Source: Wenyingzhuangia sp. 2_MG-2023 (GTDB lineage: Bacteria; Bacteroidota; Bacteroidia; Flavobacteriales; Flavobacteriaceae). Taken from it: a stretch of 64,000 bases of DNA. Every line of letters starts with the position of its first letter. Positions within the stretch are counted from its first letter, which is position 1. Made by a program: the position numbers and the translations under genes. The DNA is taken from positions 53,688-117,687 of the forward strand of contig NZ_JAUOSB010000010.1 of the NCBI RefSeq assembly GCF_030548295.1, in the 5' to 3' direction. This document shows, piece by piece, positions 28,180 to 36,190 of this stretch. The notes under the pieces are model-generated. The model was not told where the DNA came from. It did not search any database and was given only the letters and a program-made list of their open reading frames with translations.

Positions 28180-30957
28180 TTATTTAATCAACTGCTTTAA
28201 AGAAGGAGTGAATTTAGTTAACACAATTCCTTCTACTGCTGCTTCGTATTCAGCCATTGTAGGAGTTCTACCTAAAACAGTAGATAAAACAACCACTGGA
28301 GTAGAAGACAATAATGATTCTCCTTTTTTCTCACCAGAATCTTTTACAACTCTTCCTTGGAACAAACGGGTAGACGTAGCCATTACAGTATCTCCTGGTT
28401 CTGCTTTTTCTTGATTCCCCATACAAAGGTTACATCCTGGACGTTCTAAGTACAATATATTCTCATACTTGGTACGAGCAGCTGCTTTAGGATCGTTATC
28501 ATTAAACTCAAAACCTGAGTATTTAGTTAACACATCCCAATCTCCTTCTGCTTTTAATTCATCAACAATGTTATAAGTAGGTGGTGCCACTACTAATGGT
28601 GCCTTAAATTCTACTTTACCTTGTTGTGCTTCAATGTTTTTTAACATTTGAGCCAAAATTTTCATATCTCCTTTGTGAACCATACAAGAACCAATAAACC
28701 CTAAGTCTACTTTTTTAGTTCCTCCATAGTAAGACAATGGTCTAATCGTATCGTGTGTATAACGTTTAGAAACATCATCGTTGTTTACATCTGGATCTGC
28801 AATCATTGGTTCTGCAACCTCATCTAAATCGATGACAACCTCAGCATGATATTTTGCATTTGCATCTGGTCTTAACGCTGGTTTTTCTCCAGATTTAATT
28901 TCAGCAATTCTCTTATCTGCTTTTTCAATCAACCCTTGTAAAACGTTTAGGTGATTGTCCATTCCTTTGTCAATCATGATCTGGATTCTACCTTTTGCAA
29001 TCTCTAAAGATTCAATTAAAGTAGCATCCTCAGAAATACAGATAGAAGCTTTTGCTTTCATTTCTGCTGTCCAATCTGTAAATGTAAAAGCTTGATCGGC
29101 AGTTAATGTTCCTAAGTGAACTTCAATAATTCTACCTTGGAATACATTTTCTCCACCAAATTGCTTCAACATTTGTTGTTGTGTAGCGTGTACCACATCA
29201 CGGAAATCCATAAAAGATTTCATCACTCCTTTAAAAGTAACTTTTACCGATTGTGGAATTGGCATAGAAGCTTCTCCAGTAGCCAATGCCAAAGCAACGG
29301 TACCTGAATCTGCTCCAAAAGCAACACCTTTAGACATACGTGTATGAGAATCTCCACCAATAATAATGTCCCAATCTCCTACTGTAATATCATTTAATAC
29401 TTTATGAATAACGTCTGTCATTGCTGGATATTGACCTTTAGGGTCACGAGCAGTAATCAAACCAAAGTCATTCATAAATTTCATCAATCTAGGGATATTC
29501 GCCTTAGATTTATCATCCCAAACCGAAGCTGTGTGACATCCTGATTGGTAAGCACCATCAACAATTGGAGAAATAACGGTAGCCGCCATAGACTCTAATT
29601 CTTGAGAAGTCATCAACCCTGTGGTATCTTGAGAACCTACAATGTTTACTTCTACACGAACATCAGAACCTGCATGTAATGTTTTACCCGGAGTATTACC
29701 TACAGCATTTTTATTGAATATTTTTTCAACAGCAGTTAAACCTTGTCCTTCTACAGAAATTTCCTTAGATGGAGCGTATACTAAAGGAATATCCATTCCT
29801 AAAGTTTTACATGCAAATGTTTGTAATTTTTTACCAAATACAACTGCATAAGAACCTCCAGCTTTCATAAACTCTACCTTTTGAGGTGTAAAAGCATCAG
29901 AAATATCTTTCAATTCTTGGTCTCCTTTATATAATTTTTTTGTCTTAGTGTTTATTGTTAAAACAGTACCTGTTTCTACTGAATATGTTTCTTCTAAAAC
30001 GGGTTCTCCATCTGCATCAAAAATCACATTTCCTTCTGCATCTGTTTTCTTTACCCAGTTTTTCAAGTCTAATCCAATACCTCCAGTTACTCCAACCGTA
30101 GTTAAGAAAATTGGAGAAATTCCATTTGTTCCAGCAATTACTGGAGCAATGTTGATAAATGGCACATATGGGCTCGCTTGAATACCTGTCCACAAAGCTA
30201 CATTGTTTACTCCAGACATTCTAGAAGAACCAACTCCCATTGTTCCTCTCTCTGCCACTAACATTACACGCTTATCTGGGTGTTGTTGTTTTAAAGCAGA
30301 AAGCTCTTTTTGCATATCTTTATTGTGCTCAAAAATACATTGACCATGTAATTCACGATCTGAACGAGAGTGAGCATCTGCACCTGGAGACAATAAATCC
30401 GTAGAAATATCTCCAACTCCTGCTATATACGTAACTATTTCAATTTCTTCTTCAACCTCTGGTAATGTTGTAAAGAATTCTGCTTTTGCATAACTTTCTA
30501 AAAGTTCTTTAGCAACAGCGTTACCCCCTTTATAAGCAGCCTCTAAACGATCCATATCTGCTTCGTAAAGATAAACTTGTGTTTTTAAAACCTTAGTTAC
30601 ATCCTTTGCAATAGCAGCATCATTTCCTAAAGCTAAATCTAATAAAACCTCTACCGAAGGCCCCCCTTTCATATGAGACAATAACTCTAAAGCAAAACTT
30701 GGTGCAATTTCTTTCACTATAGATTCCCCAAGAATAATCTCTTTTAAAAACTTAGCTTTTACAATTGCAGCGCTTGTAGTACCTGGTACAACGTTATAAA
30801 TAAAGAATTTTAGAGAGTCTTCTCTATGTTCATTCTTTAAATCTTTAATTTGCTCAATGATTTCACTTAGCAATTCTGAACCATCAATTGGTTTTGGATG
30901 AAGCCCTTGGTCTTTTCGTTCTTCAATCTCCTTTAGGTAATCGTTATAGATATTCAT
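28180..30957 (-). CDS. acnB: bifunctional aconitate hydratase 2 / 2-methylisocitrate dehydratase
   Basis: A 925-residue AcnB-type aconitase, with the HEAT-like N-terminal domain (residues 1-160) and swivel domain placed before the catalytic core as in E. coli AcnB. Cluster Cys residues occur in GFIGSCMVHKGDM (about residue 752) and RPGCNLCMGNQ (about residue 845). It converts citrate to isocitrate and can also dehydrate 2-methylcitrate-cycle intermediates. Length is a little above E. coli AcnB (865). A 250-base leader precedes the start, containing a palindrome over a promoter-like box. Confidence 0.96.
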   Translation of the reverse strand: MNIYNDYLKEIEERKDQGLHPKPIDGSELLSEIIEQIKDLKNEHREDSLKFFIYNVVPGTTSAAIVKAKFLKEIILGESIVKEIAPSFALELLSHMKGGPSVEVLLDLALGNDAAIAKDVTKVLKTQVYLYEADMDRLEAAYKGGNAVAKELLESYAKAEFFTTLPEVEEEIEIVTYIAGVGDISTDLLSPGADAHSRSDRELHGQCIFEHNKDMQKELSALKQQHPDKRVMLVAERGTMGVGSSRMSGVNNVALWTGIQASPYVPFINIAPVIAGTNGISPIFLTTVGVTGGIGLDLKNWVKKTDAEGNVIFDADGEPVLEETYSVETGTVLTINTKTKKLYKGDQELKDISDAFTPQKVEFMKAGGSYAVVFGKKLQTFACKTLGMDIPLVYAPSKEISVEGQGLTAVEKIFNKNAVGNTPGKTLHAGSDVRVEVNIVGSQDTTGLMTSQELESMAATVISPIVDGAYQSGCHTASVWDDKSKANIPRLMKFMNDFGLITARDPKGQYPAMTDVIHKVLNDITVGDWDIIIGGDSHTRMSKGVAFGADSGTVALALATGEASMPIPQSVKVTFKGVMKSFMDFRDVVHATQQQMLKQFGGENVFQGRIIEVHLGTLTADQAFTFTDWTAEMKAKASICISEDATLIESLEIAKGRIQIMIDKGMDNHLNVLQGLIEKADKRIAEIKSGEKPALRPDANAKYHAEVVIDLDEVAEPMIADPDVNNDDVSKRYTHDTIRPLSYYGGTKKVDLGFIGSCMVHKGDMKILAQMLKNIEAQQGKVEFKAPLVVAPPTYNIVDELKAEGDWDVLTKYSGFEFNDNDPKAAARTKYENILYLERPGCNLCMGNQEKAEPGDTVMATSTRLFQGRVVKDSGEKKGESLLSSTPVVVLSTVLGRTPTMAEYEAAVEGIVLTKFTPSLKQLIK

Positions 30958-31102
30958 ACGATCTGTTATAGTTAATTTAATTGTTCTTTATTTAGTTAGG
31001 CAAGATACAAAATAAGAGTACCATTTTAAAAGTGGAAATCAATAGGATTTCAAAAACGAATGATTTTTAACAAAATCACATTTTTATATTTATTTTACCA
31101 CA

Positions 31103-31126
31103 CAAAACTACGTATTATTACGTAGT
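31103..31126 (-). promoter_or_regulatory. putative acnB promoter overlapped by a palindrome
   Basis: On the minus strand TAGTTTTG at 31110-31103 fits the Bacteroidota -7 box, about 146 bases before the acnB ATG. An inverted repeat ACTACGTA-TTAT-TACGTAGT (31107-31126) has perfect 8-base arms and covers the upstream edge of that box, the usual place for a repressor operator. No -33 TTG was found at ideal spacing, so the promoter call is tentative. Confidence 0.45.
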
Positions 31127-31207
31127 AATTTTTAAATTAGCACTTAAAATATTCGTAGCCGTATTAGTTTTTTTCAAATTTAAACAAATAACATAAAAAA
31201 TAGAAAA

Positions 31208-31535
31208 AAGTAGATCTATAAGCCGAGTTCTGTATCTTGAAATAAGATCAAGATTCTTATCATTTATCTAGGGTTACTGTTGCCAATAACTTCTATCTGT
31301 CTACCCCTTGGAATTGAGCGAACAACTCTTACCTATAAATGGGACTCCAATATACATGACATTGCACCGCATAGAGTTTACCTGGTTTCACTACAGCCGA
31401 ACTGTACTTGCTTTCTGTTGCACTTGTCCTCTCCTAAAATAAATTAGAATGACGGATGTTATCCGCTATGCTGTTCTATAGTGCTCGGACTTTCCTCCTT
31501 GAATCAAATTCACGGCGATAAGACAACCTACTTTT
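31208..31535 (-). ncRNA. rnpB: RNase P RNA (M1 RNA), bacterial class A
   Basis: Catalytic RNA of ribonuclease P, which trims 5' leaders from pre-tRNAs. On the minus strand the conserved blocks appear in order: GAGGAAAGTCCG (CR I), a GTGCAACAGAAAGCAA-like block, GGTAAACTC, GGGGTAGACAGATAGAAG, the CR V-type segment ACAGAACTCGGCTTATAG near the 3' end, and a final CTACTT. The two ends can pair (AAGTAG with CTACTT) as helix P1. About 328 nt, a normal size. Ends are set from the P1 pairing and may be off by a few bases. There is no protein-coding alternative. Confidence 0.92.
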
Positions 31536-31564
31536 ATTCTATTTTTATTTGTTTCAAAAAAAAA

Positions 31565-31586
31565 CCCACCTAGTAAACCAGGTGGG
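31565..31586 (-). terminator. hairpin terminator downstream of dnaJ
   Basis: Stem CCCACCT/AGGTGGG with an 8-base loop; on the minus strand it is followed by a run of nine or more T residues (plus-strand A-run 31556-31564). It lies about 120 bases past the dnaJ stop and just before the rnpB 5' end. A further small palindrome GTGTTAT-AA-ATAACAC sits at 31613-31628. Confidence 0.75.
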
Positions 31587-31705
31587 AAAAATTGCTATGA
31601 AAAAGAAAAAGTGTGTTATAAATAACACAACGATTCAAAGATACATACTTTCTTTGTTCCAACAAAAAAAAAATACTTTTTTTTTGTTTTTTTTTACATT
31701 CCCTT

Positions 31706-32839
31706 TTAAGAGAACATATCTTTCACCTTTTCAAAAAATGATTTGTCTGATTTAGTTGGGCTTGGCTTAAAATTATCGTGCTCCATGTTCGATTCAAAAA
31801 ACTTTACTTGTTCTTTGTTTAACTCTTGTGGAGTCCAAATATTTACATGCACCAACAAATCTCCAGTACCGTATCCTTCAATATTTGGCAACCCTTTACC
31901 TTTCAACCTTAAAATTTTACCAGAGTGCGTACCTCCTTCAATTTTAATTTTAACTTTTCCAGTAACTGTTTCTATTTCTTTACCTACTCCTAATACCGCT
32001 TCAGAAAAACTTATGTACAAATCTGTATGTAAGTTGATCCCTTCTCTCGTCAATGTATCGTGCGCAACCTCTTCTATCAACACCAACAAATCTCCAGCTA
32101 TAGAATTGTTACCTGGAGCTTCGTTTCCTTTTCCAGAAACTTTTAATTGCACCCCGTCTGTAACTCCTGCTGGAATGTTAATAGTTACCGTTTCTTCTTC
32201 TACAATCAAACCTTGTGCATCTGCTCCATTAGGTTTGTTTTTCATCGTTTCTCCTGCACCTCCACAAGTATTACATGTAGCTGCAGTTTGCATTCTACCT
32301 AAAATTGTGTTGGTAACCTGCATAACTTGTCCAGCTCCATTACAGGTAGGACACGTAGAATAAGTAACTCCTTTGGCTTGCTTTTTTCTACGGACTTTTA
32401 TTTTTTTATCAACTCCATTTGCAATTTCTTCCAACGTTAATTTAACACGAATACGCATGTTAGATCCTTTTACCATGGCTCTACGTCCACCGCCACGTTG
32501 ACCACCTCCGCCAAAACCACCAAAGCCACCACCAAAGATGTCTCCGAATTGACTGAAAATGTCATCCATATCCATACCGCCAAAGCCACCTCTACCGCCA
32601 CCACCTTGACCTCCTTCAAAGGCTTGGTGTCCGTATTGATCGTATCTAGCTTTTTTGTTTTCATCACTTAAAACTTCATAAGCCTCTGCTGCTAGTTTGA
32701 ATTTTTCTTCCGCTTCTTGATCACCTGGATTTTTATCTGGGTGGTATTTTACTGCCATTTTACGGTATCCTTTTTTAATTTCGGCCGCACTAGCACCCTT
32801 AGAAATTCCTAATACCTCGTAAAAATCTTGTTTTGCCAT
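31706..32839 (-). CDS. dnaJ: molecular chaperone DnaJ
   Basis: A 377-residue Hsp40 that delivers clients to DnaK and stimulates its ATPase. The J domain (residues 1-70) has the HPD motif in YHPDKNPGD, followed by a Gly/Phe-rich stretch (about residues 75-118). The zinc-finger region holds only two CxxCxGxG motifs (CPTCNGAG and CNTCGGAG) where E. coli DnaJ has four, so it can bind at most one zinc in the canonical way. The C-terminal beta domains are intact. I start at the ATG 32839 ([11 protein letters not shown]), not at an upstream in-frame codon. grpE lies upstream on the same strand, 137 bases away. Confidence 0.95.
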   Translation of the reverse strand: MAKQDFYEVLGISKGASAAEIKKGYRKMAVKYHPDKNPGDQEAEEKFKLAAEAYEVLSDENKKARYDQYGHQAFEGGQGGGGRGGFGGMDMDDIFSQFGDIFGGGFGGFGGGGQRGGGRRAMVKGSNMRIRVKLTLEEIANGVDKKIKVRRKKQAKGVTYSTCPTCNGAGQVMQVTNTILGRMQTAATCNTCGGAGETMKNKPNGADAQGLIVEEETVTINIPAGVTDGVQLKVSGKGNEAPGNNSIAGDLLVLIEEVAHDTLTREGINLHTDLYISFSEAVLGVGKEIETVTGKVKIKIEGGTHSGKILRLKGKGLPNIEGYGTGDLLVHVNIWTPQELNKEQVKFFESNMEHDNFKPSPTKSDKSFFEKVKDMFS

Positions 32840-32847
32840 AATATTCT

Positions 32848-32879
32848 CAATTTGCAATTAACAATTTGCAATTAACAAT
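32848..32879. repeat. 14-bp tandem repeat between grpE and dnaJ
   Basis: The unit CAATTTGCAATTAA occurs twice in perfect tandem, plus the first four bases of a third copy. It lies in the 137-base gap between the grpE stop and the dnaJ start. A small hairpin, ATAGC-TTTC-GCTAT, follows at its right edge. Function unknown. Confidence 0.8.
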
Positions 32880-32976
32880 AGCTTTCGCTATTCATAAAAC
32901 AATTTGAAAGTTGTATGTTTTAATTCTCTTCTATTTTTATATCTGTACCGTGTTAATTGTACCTTGTCAATTGTAT

Positions 32977-33528
32977 CTATGCTTGTCCTATTACTACTTT
33001 TGGAAAACGAATAATAGTATCTCCCAATTTGTATCCTTTTTCAACTACATCAATAATTTTTCCTTTCAAATCTTCTGTAGGTGCAGGAATCTGAGTGATG
33101 GCTTCGTGTGTATCTGCATCAAAAGTATCTCCTTGATTTACTTCTACGACTGTCAATCCTTTTTGCTCTAGGGTTTTGATCAATTTGTCTTGAATCAACG
33201 CAACTCCTTTTACCAATTCTTCATCTTCACTCTTACTGATCTCAACCATTCCTCTATCAAAATCATCTACAACTGGTAACATAGACACGATAATGTCTTT
33301 TCCTGCAGTTTTAAACAACTCTATACGTTCTTTAGTTGTACGTTTTTTGTAATTTTCAAACTCTGCAAACAAACGTAAATACTTGTCTTTTTCTGCTTTC
33401 ACTAATTCTTCTACAGTAGGTTCCGCAATTTCTTCTTTCGTTTCTTCAACATTTCCTTCTGCTTGCTCTATAGTTGCATTTTCTTCTACAGTGTTTTCTT
33501 CTTGTTGAATATCTTCTTTCTTACTCAT
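32977..33528 (-). CDS. grpE: nucleotide exchange factor GrpE
   Basis: A 183-residue co-chaperone that releases ADP from DnaK. An acidic, Glu-rich N-terminus (residues 1-40) is followed by a long helix (KDKYLRLFAEFENYKKRTTKERIELF) and the C-terminal beta domain with the GDTFDADTHEAITQIP segment and a final KGYKLGDTIIRFPKVVIGQ mark. It precedes dnaJ, forming the usual chaperone pair; dnaK is not in the window. Two inverted repeats in the upstream gap are candidate heat-shock control sites. Confidence 0.97.
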   Translation of the reverse strand: MSKKEDIQQEENTVEENATIEQAEGNVEETKEEIAEPTVEELVKAEKDKYLRLFAEFENYKKRTTKERIELFKTAGKDIIVSMLPVVDDFDRGMVEISKSEDEELVKGVALIQDKLIKTLEQKGLTVVEVNQGDTFDADTHEAITQIPAPTEDLKGKIIDVVEKGYKLGDTIIRFPKVVIGQA

Positions 33529-33561
33529 GGTGAATATTTATCAATATGTTTGGTTTGGTTA

Positions 33562-33605
33562 TGGCAAAATATTTGCCAATTGTATTACAGGTGTCAAAAT
33601 GACAC
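33562..33605 (-). promoter_or_regulatory. two inverted repeats upstream of grpE
   Basis: TGGCAAA-ATA-TTTGCCA (33562-33578) and GTGTCA-AAA-TGACAC (33591-33605) are both perfect inverted repeats with 3-base centres, spaced 12 bases apart, 34 to 77 bases before the grpE ATG. Related TGnCA...TGnCA half-sites suggest one dimeric regulator. Position before a chaperone pair suggests stress control; this is inference. Confidence 0.5.
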
Positions 33606-33700
33606 TATTTTTAAAAACGTGGCAAAAATACAACTTTAGCCAACTAATCGAAAATTAAAAACGGAAGATTCTAAAAAGTGTCAGTACGGGTGTTTTTTAG

Positions 33701-34705
33701 CTAATGAAGAATTTTAAACAACAATTCCTTTAACAAATCTGCGTGAGAAATATTAGAAGCTCCTACCCCTTTGCTTTTTACATCTGCTTCTCTTAAATAA
33801 TTAATGATTTGTGATACTTTACGCATGGGATAATTTTTACCAGCCAGTACATAGTCATCCACAAAATAAGGACTGACACGTAAGGCTCTTGCAACATTGG
33901 CTTTGGACTTATCTTTCAATCCATGATACATTAAAAGTTGTGTAAAATAACTATTGATCAGAGAAATAGTCATGATTAAAGGATTGCTCTTCGGATTTTC
34001 TGCAAAATAATTGATGATTTGATTGCTTTTTAAAATGTCTTTTTTCCCGATAGCTTTTCTCAATTCAAACACATTAAAATCTTTACTAATACCAATATTG
34101 TCTTCAATATGTTTTGGAGTAATGACAGTTTCCTTCGGCAAAACCAACATCAGTTTGTCAAGTTCATTGCTAATCTTACTTAAATCCGTTCCTAAAAACT
34201 CTACCAACATGTGGATTGCTTTGGGATCTATTTGGTACTTCTTTCCTTTTAAAATACCCGAAATCCAATCGCCAACCTGATTCTCATACAGCTTTTTAGA
34301 TTCAAAAACCACTCCTTTTTTAGCTATGGATTTGATCAATTTTTTACGTTTGTCCAACGTTTTATATTTGTAACAAAGTACCAAAACTGTACTCTCTAAA
34401 GGATTTTCTACATAAGAAACTAAATTTTCAATAGTTCTAGACAAATCTTGTGCTTCTTTTACAATCACCACCGTTCTTTCTGACATCATAGGAAAACACT
34501 TAGCTTGTCCCACAATTTCTTCTATAGTAGTATCTCTACCGTAAACAACGGTTTGATTGAAACCTTTTTCATCCTCCGTAAGCACCTTGTTTTCAATAAA
34601 CTCCGAAATCTTATCAATATAATAAGGTTCCTCTCCCATTAAAAAATATACGGGTTTGATATTTCCATTGTTAATATCTGTCACTAGTTGTTTTACTTCT
34701 ACCAT
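33701..34705 (-). CDS. holA: DNA polymerase III subunit delta
   Basis: A 334-residue clamp-loader delta subunit, which opens the beta clamp during loading at replication forks. Typical segments are KPVYFLMGEEPYYIDKISEFIE at the N-terminus, MMSERTVVIVKEAQDL (about residue 73, the beta-binding region), FLGTDLSKISNELDKL and the C-terminal NIS HADLLKELLFKIL helix. No Walker A is expected in delta. It is divergent from the HsdR_N-like gene with a 52-base gap. Confidence 0.93.
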   Translation of the reverse strand: MVEVKQLVTDINNGNIKPVYFLMGEEPYYIDKISEFIENKVLTEDEKGFNQTVVYGRDTTIEEIVGQAKCFPMMSERTVVIVKEAQDLSRTIENLVSYVENPLESTVLVLCYKYKTLDKRKKLIKSIAKKGVVFESKKLYENQVGDWISGILKGKKYQIDPKAIHMLVEFLGTDLSKISNELDKLMLVLPKETVITPKHIEDNIGISKDFNVFELRKAIGKKDILKSNQIINYFAENPKSNPLIMTISLINSYFTQLLMYHGLKDKSKANVARALRVSPYFVDDYVLAGKNYPMRKVSQIINYLREADVKSKGVGASNISHADLLKELLFKILH

Positions 34706-34746
34706 AAACCTTGAAAATTGTGCGTATAATCCTTAAAAAGAATGTT

Positions 34747-34754
34747 TATTTTTG
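34747..34754 (+). promoter_or_regulatory. -7 promoter box (TATTTTTG) almost at a start codon
   Basis: TATTTTTG matches TAnnTTTG and ends only 3 bases before the ATG at 34758. If used, transcription would begin at or next to the start codon, giving a leaderless mRNA. Confidence 0.45.
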
Positions 34755-34757
34755 AGC

Positions 34758-35207
34758 ATGCAAAAATTAAACCTTCCCAGCGTTGATTTGAAAATCAAAA
34801 GTAAAGAAAATAAGCTGTTTATTTTTGACCCTTTCAGAAAAAAGGAAATCCTATTAACACCCGAAGAATGGGTGAGACAACATGTTGCTAATTATTTAGT
34901 TTATCATAAAAATTATCCTATTTCTTTAACGGTTTTAGAAAGAGAACTCATTTTAAACAACACCAAAAAAAGAACAGATATTGTTATCTACAATACTTTA
35001 GGAACTCCTGAAATTATTGTAGAATGCAAAGCTTCTTCTGTAAAAATAACACAACAAGTATTTGACCAAATAGCTAGGTACAATTTAAAATTAAACGCAA
35101 ACTATTTAATTGTGACAAATGGTTTAGAACATTACTTTTGCCAAATGGATTTTAAAAACGAACGATATGTATTTTTAAAAGACATCCCAAACTATACAAC
35201 TAAATGA
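34758..35207 (+). CDS. type I restriction enzyme R N-terminal-like (HSDR_N_2) protein
   Basis: A 149-residue stand-alone protein matching the HSDR_N domain. PD-(D/E)XK nuclease-like features are visible: KRTDIVIYNTLGTPEIIVECKA gives the Asp and the Glu-x-Lys pair (about residues 75-96), preceded by TPEEWVRQH. There are no helicase or methylase genes nearby, so it is not part of a type I restriction system here. This single-domain form is widespread in Flavobacteriia; its role is unknown and may be DNA repair. The ATG at 34758 (MQKLNLP) is chosen over the TTG at 34752. Its stop overlaps the next gene by 4 bases. Confidence 0.85.
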   Translation: MQKLNLPSVDLKIKSKENKLFIFDPFRKKEILLTPEEWVRQHVANYLVYHKNYPISLTVLERELILNNTKKRTDIVIYNTLGTPEIIVECKASSVKITQQVFDQIARYNLKLNANYLIVTNGLEHYFCQMDFKNERYVFLKDIPNYTTK

Positions 35208-36187
35208 ATATTGCCCTTGTAATTTTAAACTGGAATGGTAAAAAACTTTTGGAAACATTTTTACCAACAATGGTTGCCAACAGTCCTGATGCTGAAATTG
35301 TTTTGGTAGACAATGCTTCTGAAGACAATTCTATTACTTATGTAGAAGAGAATTTCCCTGAAGTTACCATCTTAAAACATGCAGAAAACTTTGGTTTTGC
35401 AAAAGGATACAATGTGGCTTTGTCTAAAATAAAAGCTGATGTCTTTTGTTTGATCAATTCTGATATAGAAGTTACACCCAATTGGTTACAACCTATTTCT
35501 AAATTTTACAATGAGAATAAAAATTCAGGAATTGTACAACCCAAAATCTTAGACTATAAAAACAAAGATTTTTTTGAATATGCTGGAGCTGCAGGGGGGT
35601 ACATAGACAAATATGGTTACGCTTATTGTAGAGGTAGAATTTTTGAAACGCTTGAAAAAGACCAAAATCAATATGAATCCACCTCTATTTCTTGGGCTTC
35701 TGGTGCTTGTTTTTTTATCAAATCTACCGATTATGAATTGCTAGGTGGTTTGGATGAAGATTTTTTTGCGCATTATGAAGAAATAGATTTGTGCTGGAGA
35801 GCCATCAACAATGGTGTTCATATACATTACATTGCAGAAAGTACTGTGTACCATGTTGGGGGAGCTACTTTGAACAAAGTAAATCCTTTCAAAACTTTTT
35901 TGAATTTTAGAAATTCACTTTTCACATTGCTTAAAAATTTACCGAGAAGAAAAATAATTCCCATAATTTTTACAAGAATGGTTTTAGACGGTTTGGCAGG
36001 AGTTTTATTTTTATTGCAAGGAAAACCTAAACACGTTCTTAGCATTCTAAAAGCTCATGTTTCTTTTTACCTTCATTTTTCTTTAATGCGTTTTAAAAGA
36101 GGAAATTATCAAACCCGAAACTACTATCAAACCAAAAGTATTGTTTGGAATTATTACATAAAAAAACAACGAATATTTAAAGCATAG
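35204..36187 (+). CDS. family 2 glycosyltransferase
   Basis: A 327-residue GT2-type inverting glycosyltransferase. The nucleotide-sugar pocket is marked by VILNWNGKKLLETFLP, VLVDNASEDNS (about residue 35) and INSDIEVTPNW (DxD-like, about residue 85); the GLDEDFFAHYEEIDLCWRA segment (about residue 183) is the acceptor/catalytic motif of the rhamnosyltransferase-like branch. A hydrophobic C-terminal region around residues 250-285 suggests membrane contact. ATG overlaps the preceding stop by 4 bases. Acceptor unknown (surface polysaccharide is likely). Confidence 0.9.
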   Translation: MNIALVILNWNGKKLLETFLPTMVANSPDAEIVLVDNASEDNSITYVEENFPEVTILKHAENFGFAKGYNVALSKIKADVFCLINSDIEVTPNWLQPISKFYNENKNSGIVQPKILDYKNKDFFEYAGAAGGYIDKYGYAYCRGRIFETLEKDQNQYESTSISWASGACFFIKSTDYELLGGLDEDFFAHYEEIDLCWRAINNGVHIHYIAESTVYHVGGATLNKVNPFKTFLNFRNSLFTLLKNLPRRKIIPIIFTRMVLDGLAGVLFLLQGKPKHVLSILKAHVSFYLHFSLMRFKRGNYQTRNYYQTKSIVWNYYIKKQRIFKA

Positions 36188-36190
36188 AAG

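Noticed and set aside
31743..32363. 206-codon open frame opposite dnaJ
   Set aside because: It is antisense to a well-supported dnaJ gene, its composition is Pro/Ser/Thr-rich as expected of a reversed frame, and it lacks any recognisable domain.
33591..33605. CIRCE element (HrcA site) before grpE
   Set aside because: The repeat has 6-base arms with a 3-base centre, whereas CIRCE has 9-base arms and a 9-base spacer; the sequence does not match.
34758..35207. Type I restriction-modification locus
   Set aside because: Only the N-terminal nuclease-like domain is present; there is no helicase part, methylase or specificity gene.
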